A stretch of DNA of 64,000 nt, from the NCBI GenBank assembly GCA_019633425.1, contig WSUB01000133.1, positions 1-64,000 of the forward strand, given 5' to 3'. The first letter of the stretch is position 1, and each line of letters begins with the position of its first letter. Origin of the DNA: Tulasnella sp. 424. Its lineage: Eukaryota > Basidiomycota > Agaricomycetes > Cantharellales > Tulasnellaceae. Positions 1 to 11,141 of the stretch are shown in pieces. The notes under the pieces were generated by a model. It ran no database searches. It was not told where the DNA came from and saw only the letters and a program-made list of their open reading frames with translations. Made by a program: the position numbers and the translations under genes.

Positions 1-361
1 AATCGTCGGAGTTCTGCAGCTTCCGTTCGGACGTCAGCCGCCGACCGAAAGTGGAAGAACTGATTTTGCCGAGAGGAGACAGCGGCTCCCATCTACCCCA
101 TTTTTCTTACCCTTGTTCAAGATTCTTGTGATACGAGGAAGAAGCTGAGAAACGAGGCACCCGATGGATTTCATACCCTCCAGCCTTTGAGAAGCAGCTG
201 CTCTCCTTCGACGCCCAGTCATCCTCAAGTTTGACTTGCCATCATCCAGCTCAGTCGCAGTATTTCTTCTTTTCACTCTCAGCTCATACCTTCAGAATTC
301 CCGAAATAATGTTGCACATGATCGCCAAGTCAAAAGACGAGACCAATGTATTCTCATACGT
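1..361. other. Intergenic, nothing recognised
   Basis: No exon, repeat or RNA gene could be supported here. Open frames on both strands are short and low in information. Confidence 0.5.
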
Positions 362-528
362 ACAGGCGGCGCTTCGCAGCCCTGAGCTAAGCTTAAACAC
401 AGGCGATGGAACCCACTTCGGGATAAATTTACAAGCACTGGGAGTACTGATCGTTACTGTACTTGCAACACCGGCGGCGCTTCGCAACCCCCTGAAACAC
501 AGGCGATGGAACCTACTTCGAAAGAGAT
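362..528. repeat. Tandem duplicate of the CBM1 tail and 3' flank
   Basis: A segment of about 100 bp is present twice: the xylanase CBM1 end plus its 3' flank, and a second diverged copy further downstream on the minus strand. Landmarks are ACACAGGCGATGGA at 397-410 and again at 497-510. The extra copy still reads on the minus strand as CKYSNDQYSQCL followed by TAA at about 429-465, a typical CBM1 C-terminus. It is probably a partial tandem duplication of the last exon, not a functional exon, because no good splice acceptor serves it. Confidence 0.7.
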
Positions 529-1579
<1,051 letters not shown>

Positions 1580-2238
1580 GTGCTTTCTGGCCCCAAATGA
1601 TTTGAGTTCGACTTCAATTATCCGCATATCAAATTTCTTTCAATTCCAGGCCTAACTTGAGACCAGGCACGTTAGGAACAAGAATGAGATGGTGAGATAT
1701 CGCTGAGATTACTCCATTGGGTGACCGAGGGTATATTTCATTTTCGCATTCCATAACTACTTCGTGGTGGAATATGTCTCTCGGTGCCTCGTGGTTCGGG
1801 AGGGCGTGGGGTGGCGGGTATTCGGGCTTTTCGTTGCTGAACACTAGGAAACCTCGGGTTCACTTTTAAGTTCATTCGCACCCCTGGCTCAGCTTTGACC
1901 ACGGACCATATTAAACCACGCGGAAGCGTCATATATGCTTCCAAAATACGCACGGCTTCAGTCTGGGGTGCGTTCGAATGGACTGAGAACGACTCTATTC
2001 GGCTTTGCGGTCGGTGGGCTCTCCGACTCGCTCCCTTCAGCTTTTGTAACAGTTTCATCTCCATGGAGAAATCGGACTGTCACTAGATCAGGAAAGTTCT
2101 GCTATTAAGAGTAGCATAGCCCCACTGGGGGGTCGAGTTTAGCTTGGCTGAGGAAGCAGCTCGACTAGTTGTTCGGCTCTTGAGAGGATTTAGTTTTCAA
2201 GGATGGTCGAGATATATTTACTCCTACTATTTCCAGGG
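1580..2238. other. Xylanase upstream region, no gene recognised
   Basis: Upstream flank of the xylanase gene up to the inverted-repeat element. Open frames of up to 108 codons occur but resemble no family and lack splice logic. Confidence 0.5.
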
Positions 2239-2244
2239 AGGATG

Positions 2245-2308
2245 TATGACGCTCCGTTTGTTCAAAAATTCCGGACTCGCGAGAAATCACCCCCACCATA
2301 TGAAAAGC
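2245..2308 (+). repeat. Left terminal inverted repeat (perfect part)
   Basis: 64 bases matching the reverse complement of 3397-3460 without a mismatch by eye. The match becomes imperfect further in. Confidence 0.85.
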
Positions 2309-3396
2309 CACCCCCAGGCCTCCCTAGTGACTAAGTCCCCCAGGATGAATCATCTAGAGAGACGGGCGAGAATTCTCGCGGCGGGGCTTTGCTTGATGAG
2401 CACAAATTCTCGCGGCCGGGCTCAGCGAGCACAAATTCTCGAGGTGGAGCGAAGGCCTGCGCGAAATCGACAAGTCGTGCCGGGATTTCTAGGGTGAGGT
2501 TCAACATAAACTGAAACGCGAAAATTCAAGCGAAGTGAAACTAGAAATTTCCAACCACAGTGCTCCGAGCTAGATTTTCGAGATGGGCAGCCCTCGGCTT
2601 CTGGGGCTAACAGCAGCCGAACTTTCGGTCTTATATACGGGTGAAAATAAATAAATTGGAACTACCTACATATTAAAGTGCAAAGCGATGAGAGGTATGG
2701 ACTACGAGATAATTAGGTATTGTGGGATTGAAAGAGTGGAATGTGGTGTGAAAATAATTGACGGGTGAGGTCTACCAGTTCATGGCGTGCCAGCGGAGGG
2801 GGAATATGACAGAAAAGTGAAATGGGTGATTCATGGTACAAATGAGATAAGCAGAGCACGATTTAAAGGAGCGGAGTCATCAAAAATCTGCATATGGGTC
2901 AATGTCTGGTTCAATAGGAAATTGAATGTTCGGAAGGAAGATGGATGGGTTGGGGTACAGTACGGTCCACATCTTTTTGCATTTCCACGCCAACAGCGCT
3001 CACTAAGATTACTTCATACTACATTATGTTTACATTAAAATGCATCCCTCATTTCCTTTCGACTTTTGTGTGCGTTGCAATGCGTTCATCTAGTCATCTT
3101 GAACGACTTGACGTGCATCATAGAGTTTTAACTAAATTTTCACTTCACTCGAGAATCTCGCATCGGGATTTTTGTTGAGCCCGCCCTAGAAATTCGAGAC
3201 TCGCTGAATCTCGCCTAGAAAACCCGGAACGACTTGTTCAATTTCGCGCAGGCCGTCGCTCCACCTCGAGCATTTGCATTTGTTGCAGCCCCGCCTCGAG
3301 AATTCGCGTTCATTGTGAACATTCCGCCGCGAAGATTCGCCCATCTCCCTAGATTATTCATCCTGGGGGACTTGGCCACCAATGAGGCTGGGGGCT

Positions 3397-3460
3397 GCTT
3401 TTCATATGGTGGGGGTGATTTCTCGCGAGTCCGGAATTTTTGAACAAACGGAGCGTCATA
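3397..3460 (-). repeat. Right terminal inverted repeat (perfect part)
   Basis: Partner of the left end at 2245-2308. The near-perfect ends suggest fairly recent movement. Confidence 0.85.
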
Positions 3461-3722
3461 AGGATGGGCTGGTTGAATCCTCGAGAGTTTTGCTGGAGTT
3501 TAACCAGGTACGTCCAGGTCGTGCGAGACGCAATTGGTGGAGGTCCGTATAGCAAAAGAAACAATGAAGTCTCATCATTCAAGGAATGTCTGGCTGTATT
3601 TTCTACCTTAACAATGGACAGCCTGCCAGAACGTCGGGTAGATGTCACAAGTCAGCTTCATGACCACGTCACCCAGAGGGGTCGTTCCAAACGACTTACC
3701 AGTTACAAGATCTAAAACTGAC

Positions 3723-4658
3723 TTATGAACCGAACTTGGGGATGCAAAATGCCTCAGTGACCCGGCGAAAGCTTGGGTCAGGGTCGATGTCGTGAGACTT
3801 ACCGCAGAGAGGTAGGATTCTGCGACTATACGTGCTCGAGCGTTTAGACTGAGTTTCATTTCACTGATCTCCTTGTCGACATCCTCCATGAACCTACACA
3901 AAGAAGGTAGTTAGCTGAAATCTGCAGAACCCTTGGAGGTTTTATGGGTCTGGCTACAACCACAGCAAGGCTAAAATAATGAGAGACGTACTGGATAATA
4001 AAGTCTACCAGTTTGTGTTTCAGCATGGACTCGGTATGGAAGTTCGTTATTAAGAACGAAATGTCATAACCCTACCCCAGCACAGCGTCCAAGTCAGACA
4101 AGTTCAGCCTGCAAACGGTGCACCGTAGCTGAAAAAGGCCCGACGTACAGTGATAGGTTTCCTTCTTAGAATAACAAAGCTTTCAGCTCGGACCATCATG
4201 AACCTCGTGAATTTGTGGCACAGGATCTGCTCGATTTCGTCGGCCTGCTTAATCTTGATGCTCATTCGGACAGAGTTGATAGACGATTCGATCAAGACAC
4301 GCTCATTGGCAGATCTTGAAATAATTAGCGGGGTGAGCAAGACTTCACGGGACGTCCTACGCGATGATGGGGTTGAGTCTAGGGTTCTCGAAACGCCGTG
4401 CACTTTGCGTCATGGCTTACGATGCCTCGACTTCGGGCTTGTTATGACGTTCTACGGTCTTTAATACGCATGCATCAGATATATCCTAAACTTGTTTCGC
4501 CGTCAACTCTTACCTGAGATGAGAAGTTCTCCAAGCTCATGGCCGCAGTCAAAGTGGCCCGCACGGCAGCGAGGTAAGGTCGCAGCGAGTTCGACTGAGC
4601 CATGTTTATGACTATTTAGAGCGATGCGCGTATCATTGTAAATCAAAGTACATACCAT
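3723..4658 (-). CDS. ARPC4: Arp2/3 complex 20 kDa subunit (ARPC4)
   Basis: Core scaffold subunit of the actin-nucleating Arp2/3 complex, acting at cortical patches and endocytic sites. Seven exons (minus): 4658-4656, 4594-4514, 4458-4421, 4356-4149, 4071-3992, 3893-3803, 3734-3723, giving 170 residues; the family is about 168. Family blocks in order: [114 protein letters not shown]. The first exon is just the ATG, followed by a 61-bp intron (GTATGT..CTCAG) before SNSLRPYL. An alternative is to start at the ATG at 4603, giving [11 protein letters not shown] without that intron. The last exon has only three codons and a stop. No damage is seen; identity is certain. Confidence 0.95.
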
Positions 4659-4734
4659 GCTTGATTGCTGGAGGTTGTGTGTTGCCCGACGCAGGTGCAA
4701 GTACGAGATTACGATCTCAACTATCCCTCAGGGT

Positions 4735-5330
4735 CCGAACGCTGACTTTCCCAGGTGACGCCACACGGAGGACTCCCGGAGTTCACCCCACTGAGCATGA
4801 CCTTGATCTGCTTCTAATGGCAAGCAATATTGCAATAACACGTACGGCGACTCAAAGCCAAATATAGAGAGGATGAAAGGACAAAAAGAACGACGAAGGG
4901 CAAATTGCAACGTCAGGGAAAGAGGAAAAGTACACAATAACGACTTGACGAGAGAGGAACAGACGACAATTTCAACGGCGAAAGGTGCACGCTATGAACA
5001 AATAACAACAGAGGGGATGAACAGAAACGAAGCACATATAACAAAATTTTGTATGCCAGGATGGGCGGCCGAGAAAGTAAATGTACAACTTGGAATGGCC
5101 GGAAGACAGAGGATACAAACGAGAACACGAAATTACGGTTTAGAAATTGAATTTCAACGTAATCGAAGAGAAGGGGGAGGGAGAAGGCGAGAAGACGGGT
5201 GGAAAGAAGAACCGTCGAGGAGAAGAGGAAACAGAGATCTGAGATTTGAAAGTCTACATTTCGAAGAAGGGAAGAACCGAACATGGAAGAAAGAGTGCTA
5301 GAGTTGCACTTGGGTGAGTAGATAAGAAGG
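4735..5330. repeat. Segmental duplication, copy 1 (3' flank of Mei2-like gene)
   Basis: Clearly similar to 6310-6965, the 3' flank of the intact Mei2-like gene. Shared landmarks include CCAGGTGACGCCACACGGAG, GAGCATGACCTTGATCT and AACACGTACGGCGACT, in the same order and orientation. The purine-rich strand gives long open frames on both strands that are not genes. Copy 1 runs straight into the truncated Mei2-like pseudogene. Confidence 0.8.
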
Positions 5331-5339
5331 AATCGACGT

Positions 5340-5905
5340 TAAGCGAGACACGTACGTCATTCCCCGCAACGAAATCCATCGTCAAGTACAGGAAATTATG
5401 CTCATTCTTATATATAATTGATTGATAAACGCCTCCATATCAACCAAAGTCATCCTGCTGGGCACGTTCTTAATTACGATCGTTGTCCGTGCGTCTATCC
5501 CGCTGGCGGGCTTGTTGAGGTTGACCGTGTTTCGAGGGGAAGGTAGCGAGCGAGTTTGACTTATTGAAGTGTGTGCGGATAAAGGTAAGAGAGGGCGATT
5601 GGTAGGGGCGTAAAAGGGTGGGATGTTGCCTACCTGGGTGTTCGAGGCGACGGTCTTACCTGATGGCGTAAGGGGTGTGTTGGCCAAACACGGCGAAGAA
5701 AGCTGGCTTTATAAACCAGGGGTTCGAAGGCGAGGTCCGATATGCGCTGCGAACGAGCGACGATTCATTCGAAACCCCTTCCGAGTTGTAAAGCGCCTGC
5801 CCTCCCGATGACACCTCATTTCCTTTCCCGAATGGATACTGAATCGCACTCTTCCCTCTCACGGCAACACCACCCTCTTCCCCTCTCGGAAGACCAGAAG
5901 TGGCG
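5340..5905 (-). pseudogene. Truncated duplicate of the Mei2-like gene
   Basis: Corresponds to about 7900-8500 of the intact gene beside it: it keeps TIVIKNVPSRMTLVDMEAFI (start of RRM3) and FPFGKGNEVSSGGQ-like upstream sequence in shifting frames. The exons that end RRM3 and the C-terminus (7.0-7.85 kb in the intact copy) are missing, so the 3' flank joins the middle of the gene directly. Frames are broken between the two recognisable blocks. It is a dead copy made by tandem duplication followed by internal deletion of roughly 0.95 kb. Confidence 0.85.
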
Positions 5906-5923
5906 GATCAGGAACCCGCTTAC

Positions 5924-6095
5924 CTGAAATAACCTTCTCGAACATGCCTCCCGTCTTTACAAGTTTTAGATACACTGTATACAACATGCGAGCTCGAGCT
6001 AGCTTGCCAGCCACATTGCGGGTCCCAAAGATGGTCAGAAACATGTCGTTCAAAGGTCGACGCAGTCGGCGCGCAACGTTCAGCCCGGTGTGAAC
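5924..6095 (-). other. Exon-like stretch of unknown origin
   Basis: An open minus-strand stretch reads ARRLRRPLNDMFLTIFGTRN and then about 30 further residues, ending at a good donor (CAG followed by GTAAGC, exon end 5924). It does not match the Mei2-like gene and I do not recognise the family. It lies between the pseudogene and the second duplicated block, so it may be a fragment of another gene caught in the rearrangement. Confidence 0.3.
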
Positions 6096-6186
6096 GCCGC
6101 TTCGGCTCCCTAACCAGTTCGAGGAGCGCCTGCCTTCCGGTCGACGATTGACGAATGTGCGATTCGCGCCTGGTGCAAACGCCTAC

Positions 6187-6236
6187 GTACCTCTCTGTGT
6201 TTCAACGTACCTTTCTCTGTGTTTCAACATACCTTA
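6187..6236 (+). repeat. Short tandem repeat, about 23-bp unit
   Basis: CTCTGTGTTTCAACGTACC-type unit repeated about twice, with one partial copy. No function evident. Confidence 0.6.
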
Positions 6237-6309
6237 TTTGCCTTTAGGGGATGTGATGGTGAACGCGGGACAGGTGCGGTGGTGGAAGAAATATCGTTTC
6301 GTGTTGCAC

Positions 6310-6965
6310 GCGCTGACTTTAAAATATCCCAGGTGACGCCACACGGAGATCTCACGGAGTTTCACTTCACTGAGCATGACCTTGATCTACTTCTAATGAT
6401 AGGTAATAACACGTACGGCGACTTGAAGCCCAAATAGCGAACAGGAAAAGATGAAAGGAACGACGAAGGGCAGATCACAACATCAAGGAGAAATGGAAAG
6501 AGAACGACAACGAATAAACGACAGAAGATGACAGCGAGGAAAGCTGATGGGGAGAAGAACTATGTACAGATAACAAAAGACAAAGCGAACAAAGATGAAG
6601 CGCGTATAACGGATATTAAGAATGGGCGGCGGAGGAAGGGAGATAAGGGAGATATACATATGCTGTGTGTTGAGTTGAGTACATGTGCAAGGTGAGGTTG
6701 GACGAAAGAACAGCAGATAGAAATGGGACAGCACAAAATGGAGGTTTTAAAACGGGTTAATCTTGAAAATTTGAACGACAAATTGAATCGAAAGGGGGGC
6801 GGCGGGAGGATGAGCGGAGGAACGATGTCGGGAGGGCGAGCGAGGAAGGAAAGGCTCGAGAAAGGTTTCAACTTTGAAATTGTACATTGTACTGGAGCGG
6901 AGTGACCGAACACGGATGAAAAGATTGACGAGAGTTGGACTTGGGCGGGTAGATGAGAGTTGACG
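6310..6965. repeat. Segmental duplication, copy 2 (3' flank of Mei2-like gene)
   Basis: Partner of 4735-5330. It lies directly downstream of the stop codon of the intact Mei2-like gene, so it probably includes its 3' UTR. Both strands carry spurious open frames because of the skewed purine/pyrimidine composition. Confidence 0.8.
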
Positions 6966-6995
6966 GAGAACTTTGAGGAAGGGTATGAAATGCGT

Positions 6996-9900
6996 TCAAG
7001 GCGACGGGATCAACGTCGCAGACGCTCGTCTCCCAAACATCGCCGTCTGGGGTCCTTCGGAGCCCCTTCGAGCGGAAGACCTCCCAGCACTGAATGAGGG
7101 ATTCGGCTTGGTCCTTCCCGAGGTTGGAGTGTGCTGTTGCGGCGAAGCAAGCCCTTGAGGCGAGGCGTAGGACGAAGAGGACCGAGAATTCAAAGGAGCA
7201 TCGAAGTAATAATCTGAACCATCGACGGATTGAGGTATCGTAATGGGACGGAGCTTGTTGGGGGACATTTGAGAACGAGCCGCTAGCGGCGATGAAGCGA
7301 ACAGTTTGGGTGCGGTAGGTGAGAGCGGCTGACTGCTGGACGACGGGGAGGGATTCTGGGAAAGCTGCTGACGGCGATTGTACTCCATTCGACTGAAAAG
7401 TCCATGCTATTGAGAGACGGTTAAACGTCAGAATCATTGTAACAGGATTCCAATGTGTTTATTCGCCTCTCACCTCGGAAGCAGCAGCCATCGACCTCGC
7501 CTTCCTCGCCGAGTCGTTCGGAGGCGGGAATGGCTCAGGTAGACCTTTGTCCTCTCCTGAGCTATGATAGATGTGGGGTTTGACTTGGTCTTCGCGATCG
7601 AGTATAGAGCTGTTCTGGAACTGTTTGCAAATACGAATCCAGAACGATGCGATCAGCACTTCGACCAATCAGGAAAACCTGGAATCGCATACCTTTGTGA
7701 CGAGCGCCGCTTTGCCCTGATACGTCGCGTAGGCAGCGTACATGACTTTATCGGACGAGTACAAGTTCCACCTCTTGCCCAAGTACGTTTGCAGGAACTT
7801 GAGTAAACTCGAAACCTCGATAAAGTTTACGAACGCGTAGCCGACCTATTACGCCAAGAAATTCGTGTCCCGTCAGCTCATGACTGCGTGTGATCAAAAT
7901 CGCTCGACGTACATTATTCCCCGTGACGAAATCCATCCTCAAATACAAGAAATCGTACTCCCTCTCGCACACTTTATTGATGAACGCCTCCATGTCCGAC
8001 AAAGTCATCCTGCTGGGGACGTTCTTGATCATGATCGTCGTTCGCGTGTCCATCCCACTGGCGATCTTGTCGAGGTCGACCGTGTTTCGAGGGGAAGGTG
8101 GGTCGCGAGTCTGACTTAGAGCTGTACGTGCGGATAAAGGCAAAAGAGGGCGGTTGGCAGCGGCGTAGAGGGGCGGGATGGTGCCGCCGTTGGTGATGGT
8201 ATTGTCAGAGGGCGTAGTGGGTGTGGTGGGCGAATTCGGCGAGGAACGTTGACCTTGCAGACGGGAGGTCCGAAGACGAGGCCCGATATGGGCGTTGAAC
8301 GGGCGAAGAGGCGGACCTGTGGCTTTCGTCCCGGGCATCGTGTTCGGAGAGGATCCATCTAAAGCCCCTTCGGAGTTGTAAAGCACTTGTCCTCCCGAAG
8401 ACACCTCGTTCCCTTTCCCAAATGGGAACGGAATCGCACTCCCCCGTCTACCAGCAGCAAGACCACCCTCTTCTCCACCCGGAACGCCGGAAGAGGCGGA
8501 CCAAAATGTCGGGAGCGGTAGAGGGGAAGGGAGCGGGAGAGGACCCATAAACGGAGGCAACGCAATCTTGCTGGGTCGTCGGCGTGGTTGAGCAGCGGTA
8601 GTAAAGGCTGAGCGATGGGAAGCGGTGGTGATTTGCTGAGCTCGGAACGTCGTCCGTCCTCTCCTGAAAGGACTCTCCGACCCGCCATTACCCTGAGTGT
8701 GATCCGACAGATCCATCCTACCAGCGGAGGAAGGCGGCCCCATCCCATCCAAATCATCCACGAGCATCAACCCCGCACCAGTCTCTTTAATCTTCAACCC
8801 CAACCCCAGTCCGTCCACCACGGACGTATCCTCCACCGAGGACCCGGATGAGGACGACGATAAGCCAAGCCCAAGGGAACCCGGCCCATTGGACCCGTTG
8901 ACGTTGCCATTACTTTGACTATTGTGGTGGGAACTTGCACCAGCACCGGACACCACAGCCAACGAGGCGCGGAACTTTTCCAAAGCAAAGGGCGTATCCT
9001 CCCCAGGGACGACCGACGTTCCGGTGGACGATCGACGAGATCGAGTTGCGGTGTTGGGATGACCGTGCTTGTCGTTGGAAGCGGGAGATTGAGATGAAGC
9101 CGGAAGATACGCGCTGGAATGAGCGGTAAGGCGAGGGGGTCCAGCAGGCAAGTGTATCGTGTCGTGTCGCCCACGGAGAGGGTCCAAGCCTCGTCGGTGT
9201 CGGGCAGTGAGAGTGGAAGCGGAAGCAAATGACGTCGAAGACGGGTGTTTCCCATTCTCCTCCAAAAGCCTCTCAACTTCATCCTCATCTTCACCCATAC
9301 TCGTCCCCCGACCACCACTCCCTCCGAGTTGAGGGTAATGCGGAGTCGTAGGCGTCGGAGGGAACATGTACGCTGCGTGATCCGGCGGCGCGGGAGAAGA
9401 ATGATGCAGCTGCTGATGATGTGAGACGAGATTGAGGAGGGCGGGAGGTAAAGACATCGTATTCTGAGATGAAGCAGATCGATCGAGCGTTGTTTTAAGA
9501 GGGACGCCTAGCGGGTACGAGGTAGACGCGTTGATGTCGCTCATGGCGGAATGAGCATGCCTGGCGTCATAGAATTCGCATTTGTAGAGCTGCTCTCCCC
9601 GGACCCCACCACCAGGCGAGGTAAAAAGGTTTGTTTCGAAGCACGAGCGGCGTTGTTGCGTGTGTGGGAGTGCATGGTGTGATTGGAAATGACCGAAAAT
9701 GGAGAAGAGAAAAATGGAAAGAGAAGAGTATAAAATGCGGCCTCGGTTAGTAAAAGGAGTTAAGGAGGGCGAAAGACTAAATTGAAAGTGCGACTCACCA
9801 ATCCGTTAGGATCGAGTGATTGGAAAGAGCAAAGTTCCCCATATTGCTCTAAAAGGCGCTGAAGGAGGATACCGTTGACGAATGCTTCGGCGTGGATAGT

Positions 9901-11012
9901 CAATACCCCTTCCGCCTCGCGAATGAACTCGCAATCCCCGATAAGCTATAGATCCGTGGCAAAGTGGGAATTTCAAACGGACCGTTTTAGTACGTGCTTC
10001 TCTGATGCAAGTTATACAAGAGAATGACGTACAGATGCGACTTGACCCACTGTCAACAGCTGCGATGACATGGGCGACGAGGTCGACACGTCTTGCGTTG
10101 GAGGCAATAAATGGTGTTGGTTCAAATACTGATGAGCGTTAAGACATTGACGGGAGTCGTAAAAGGCCAAGATGACGATCCCGTCTTTGAGGAAGAGCTT
10201 GTAGATTCCTAAGAGGTCGCCAAAGGGGCGGAAGACCGATCTGAGGGAATCGTTGGTGCTGTCTTGGGGTACGCTTGTGATCTGGACGAACGCAAAGGTA
10301 AGTGGTTAATTCGGATGACACGAAATGGGGTGAATAGAAGAAAGACGTACGAGGAGGAAACGCTCATGCGGAGTGCCTCCTTCGACCTCTGCGGGGACCT
10401 TGCCGGTCGGCCTTGGCGTCCTCGCCCGATCGTCCGTCGACGTCGCAGCAGACGACACAGATTGACGGTCCCACTGCGACGTCGCGACTGTCGAGGTTGA
10501 GGAACTCAAAGAATTGGAAGAAGGCGAGCCGGACGAAGCGCTGCTCGCAGCGTACGTCGGGTCGTGCGGGCTTGGAGGAGGGGTTATTGGACGGAGGTAA
10601 GCGTGCTGAGGAAGCTGGTGATGGTGATGATGGTGGTGATGGTGGTGGTGCGGGAGAGGTAAAGAGGGTAAGGGAGCGTTGGAGTAGTTGATAAGATGGT
10701 GTTGCGGGAGATGGTGAAGATGATGAAGGTGGTGCTGGGGATGCTGAGCTGGTCGAGGCGGCTGCTGATGAAGAGGATGATGGGGATGGTGGTACGGAGC
10801 GACAAAAGGCAGATGAGCTGGTTGAGGATGCTATTTTTTTTTTTGGTTTTGTTTACAAACAGAAGAAGAAAGAACACGTTTAGTACGTATGTATGGGATG
10901 GCATGGGTTGGGGGAAACGAGGGTTGAGGCTTGCTGGCCGATGCACGATCCCTTGCCGCCCGCCTCCCATTAATGATTAATTTCAGATACTGACCATTCT
11001 ATATTCCTCCAT
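6996..11012 (-). CDS. Mei2-like RNA-binding protein with three RRMs
   Basis: Relative of fission-yeast Mei2, which binds RNA to promote meiosis. Eight exons (minus): 11012-10995, 10830-10351, 10281-10033, 9945-9799, 9589-7913, 7845-7693, 7620-7474, 7406-6996; 1093 residues. A His/Pro-rich N-terminus with a run of 11 His (about residue 55) leads to RRM1 (HERFLLITSVPQDSTNDSLR, residues ~160-235), RRM2 (~255-325, ending LYKCEFYDARHAHSAM), a ~500-residue disordered Ser/Pro region, then the diagnostic C-terminal Mei2 RRM (TTIMIKNVPSRMTLSDMEAF, EYDFLYLRMDF, VGYAFVNF, GKRWNLYSSDK, QGKAALV; ~815-925) and a low-complexity tail. All joints keep phase. The tiny first exon (MEEYRM) is the least certain part. 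A truncated duplicate lies immediately downstream. Confidence 0.92.
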
Positions 11013-11104
11013 CACGTTGAACGACGACCAAGGTTAAGACGATTGAGGAGATGGGTTGCAAGACGTTGCAAGAAGCTGATAGCGTTGGTGGAAGGGAGTG
11101 GCAA

Positions 11105-11141
11105 GAGCGAGAGAGAGAGAAGAGGGAGAGAGAGAGAGAGG
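11105..11141. promoter_or_regulatory. GA/TC tract upstream of the Mei2-like gene
   Basis: Nearly uninterrupted (GA)n about 95-130 bases before the inferred ATG, pyrimidine-rich on the coding strand. Such CT tracts are common just upstream of fungal starts; it may also be only a microsatellite. Confidence 0.35.

Larger units (their letters stand above)
2245..3460. mobile_element. Non-autonomous DNA transposon with inverted ends
   Basis: The two ends are inverted copies: the outer 64 bases starting TATGACGCTCCG are identical by eye, and similarity continues to about 125 bases. The flanks carry the same hexamer AGGATG (2239-2244 and 3461-3466), read as the target-site duplication. The 1216-bp interior holds no transposase; its longest open frames (about 80 codons) resemble nothing. 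Inside each end are several AATTCTCGcGGcGGG-type motifs (from 2371, 2404 and 2432, and mirrored at 3185-3335), a subterminal arrangement often used for transposase binding. The superfamily is not assigned. A Tc1-type reading with TA duplication is possible but would leave the matching AGGATG unexplained. Confidence 0.85.

Noticed and set aside
2245..3460. Tc1/mariner-type reading with TA target duplication
   Set aside because: Possible, because both ends show TA, but the additional matching AGGATG outside both ends fits a 6-bp duplication better.
4873..5301. Overlapping open frames of 142 and 123 codons on both strands
   Set aside because: Product of purine/pyrimidine strand skew in the duplicated 3' flank; the paired copy at 6.5-6.9 kb does not keep the frames.
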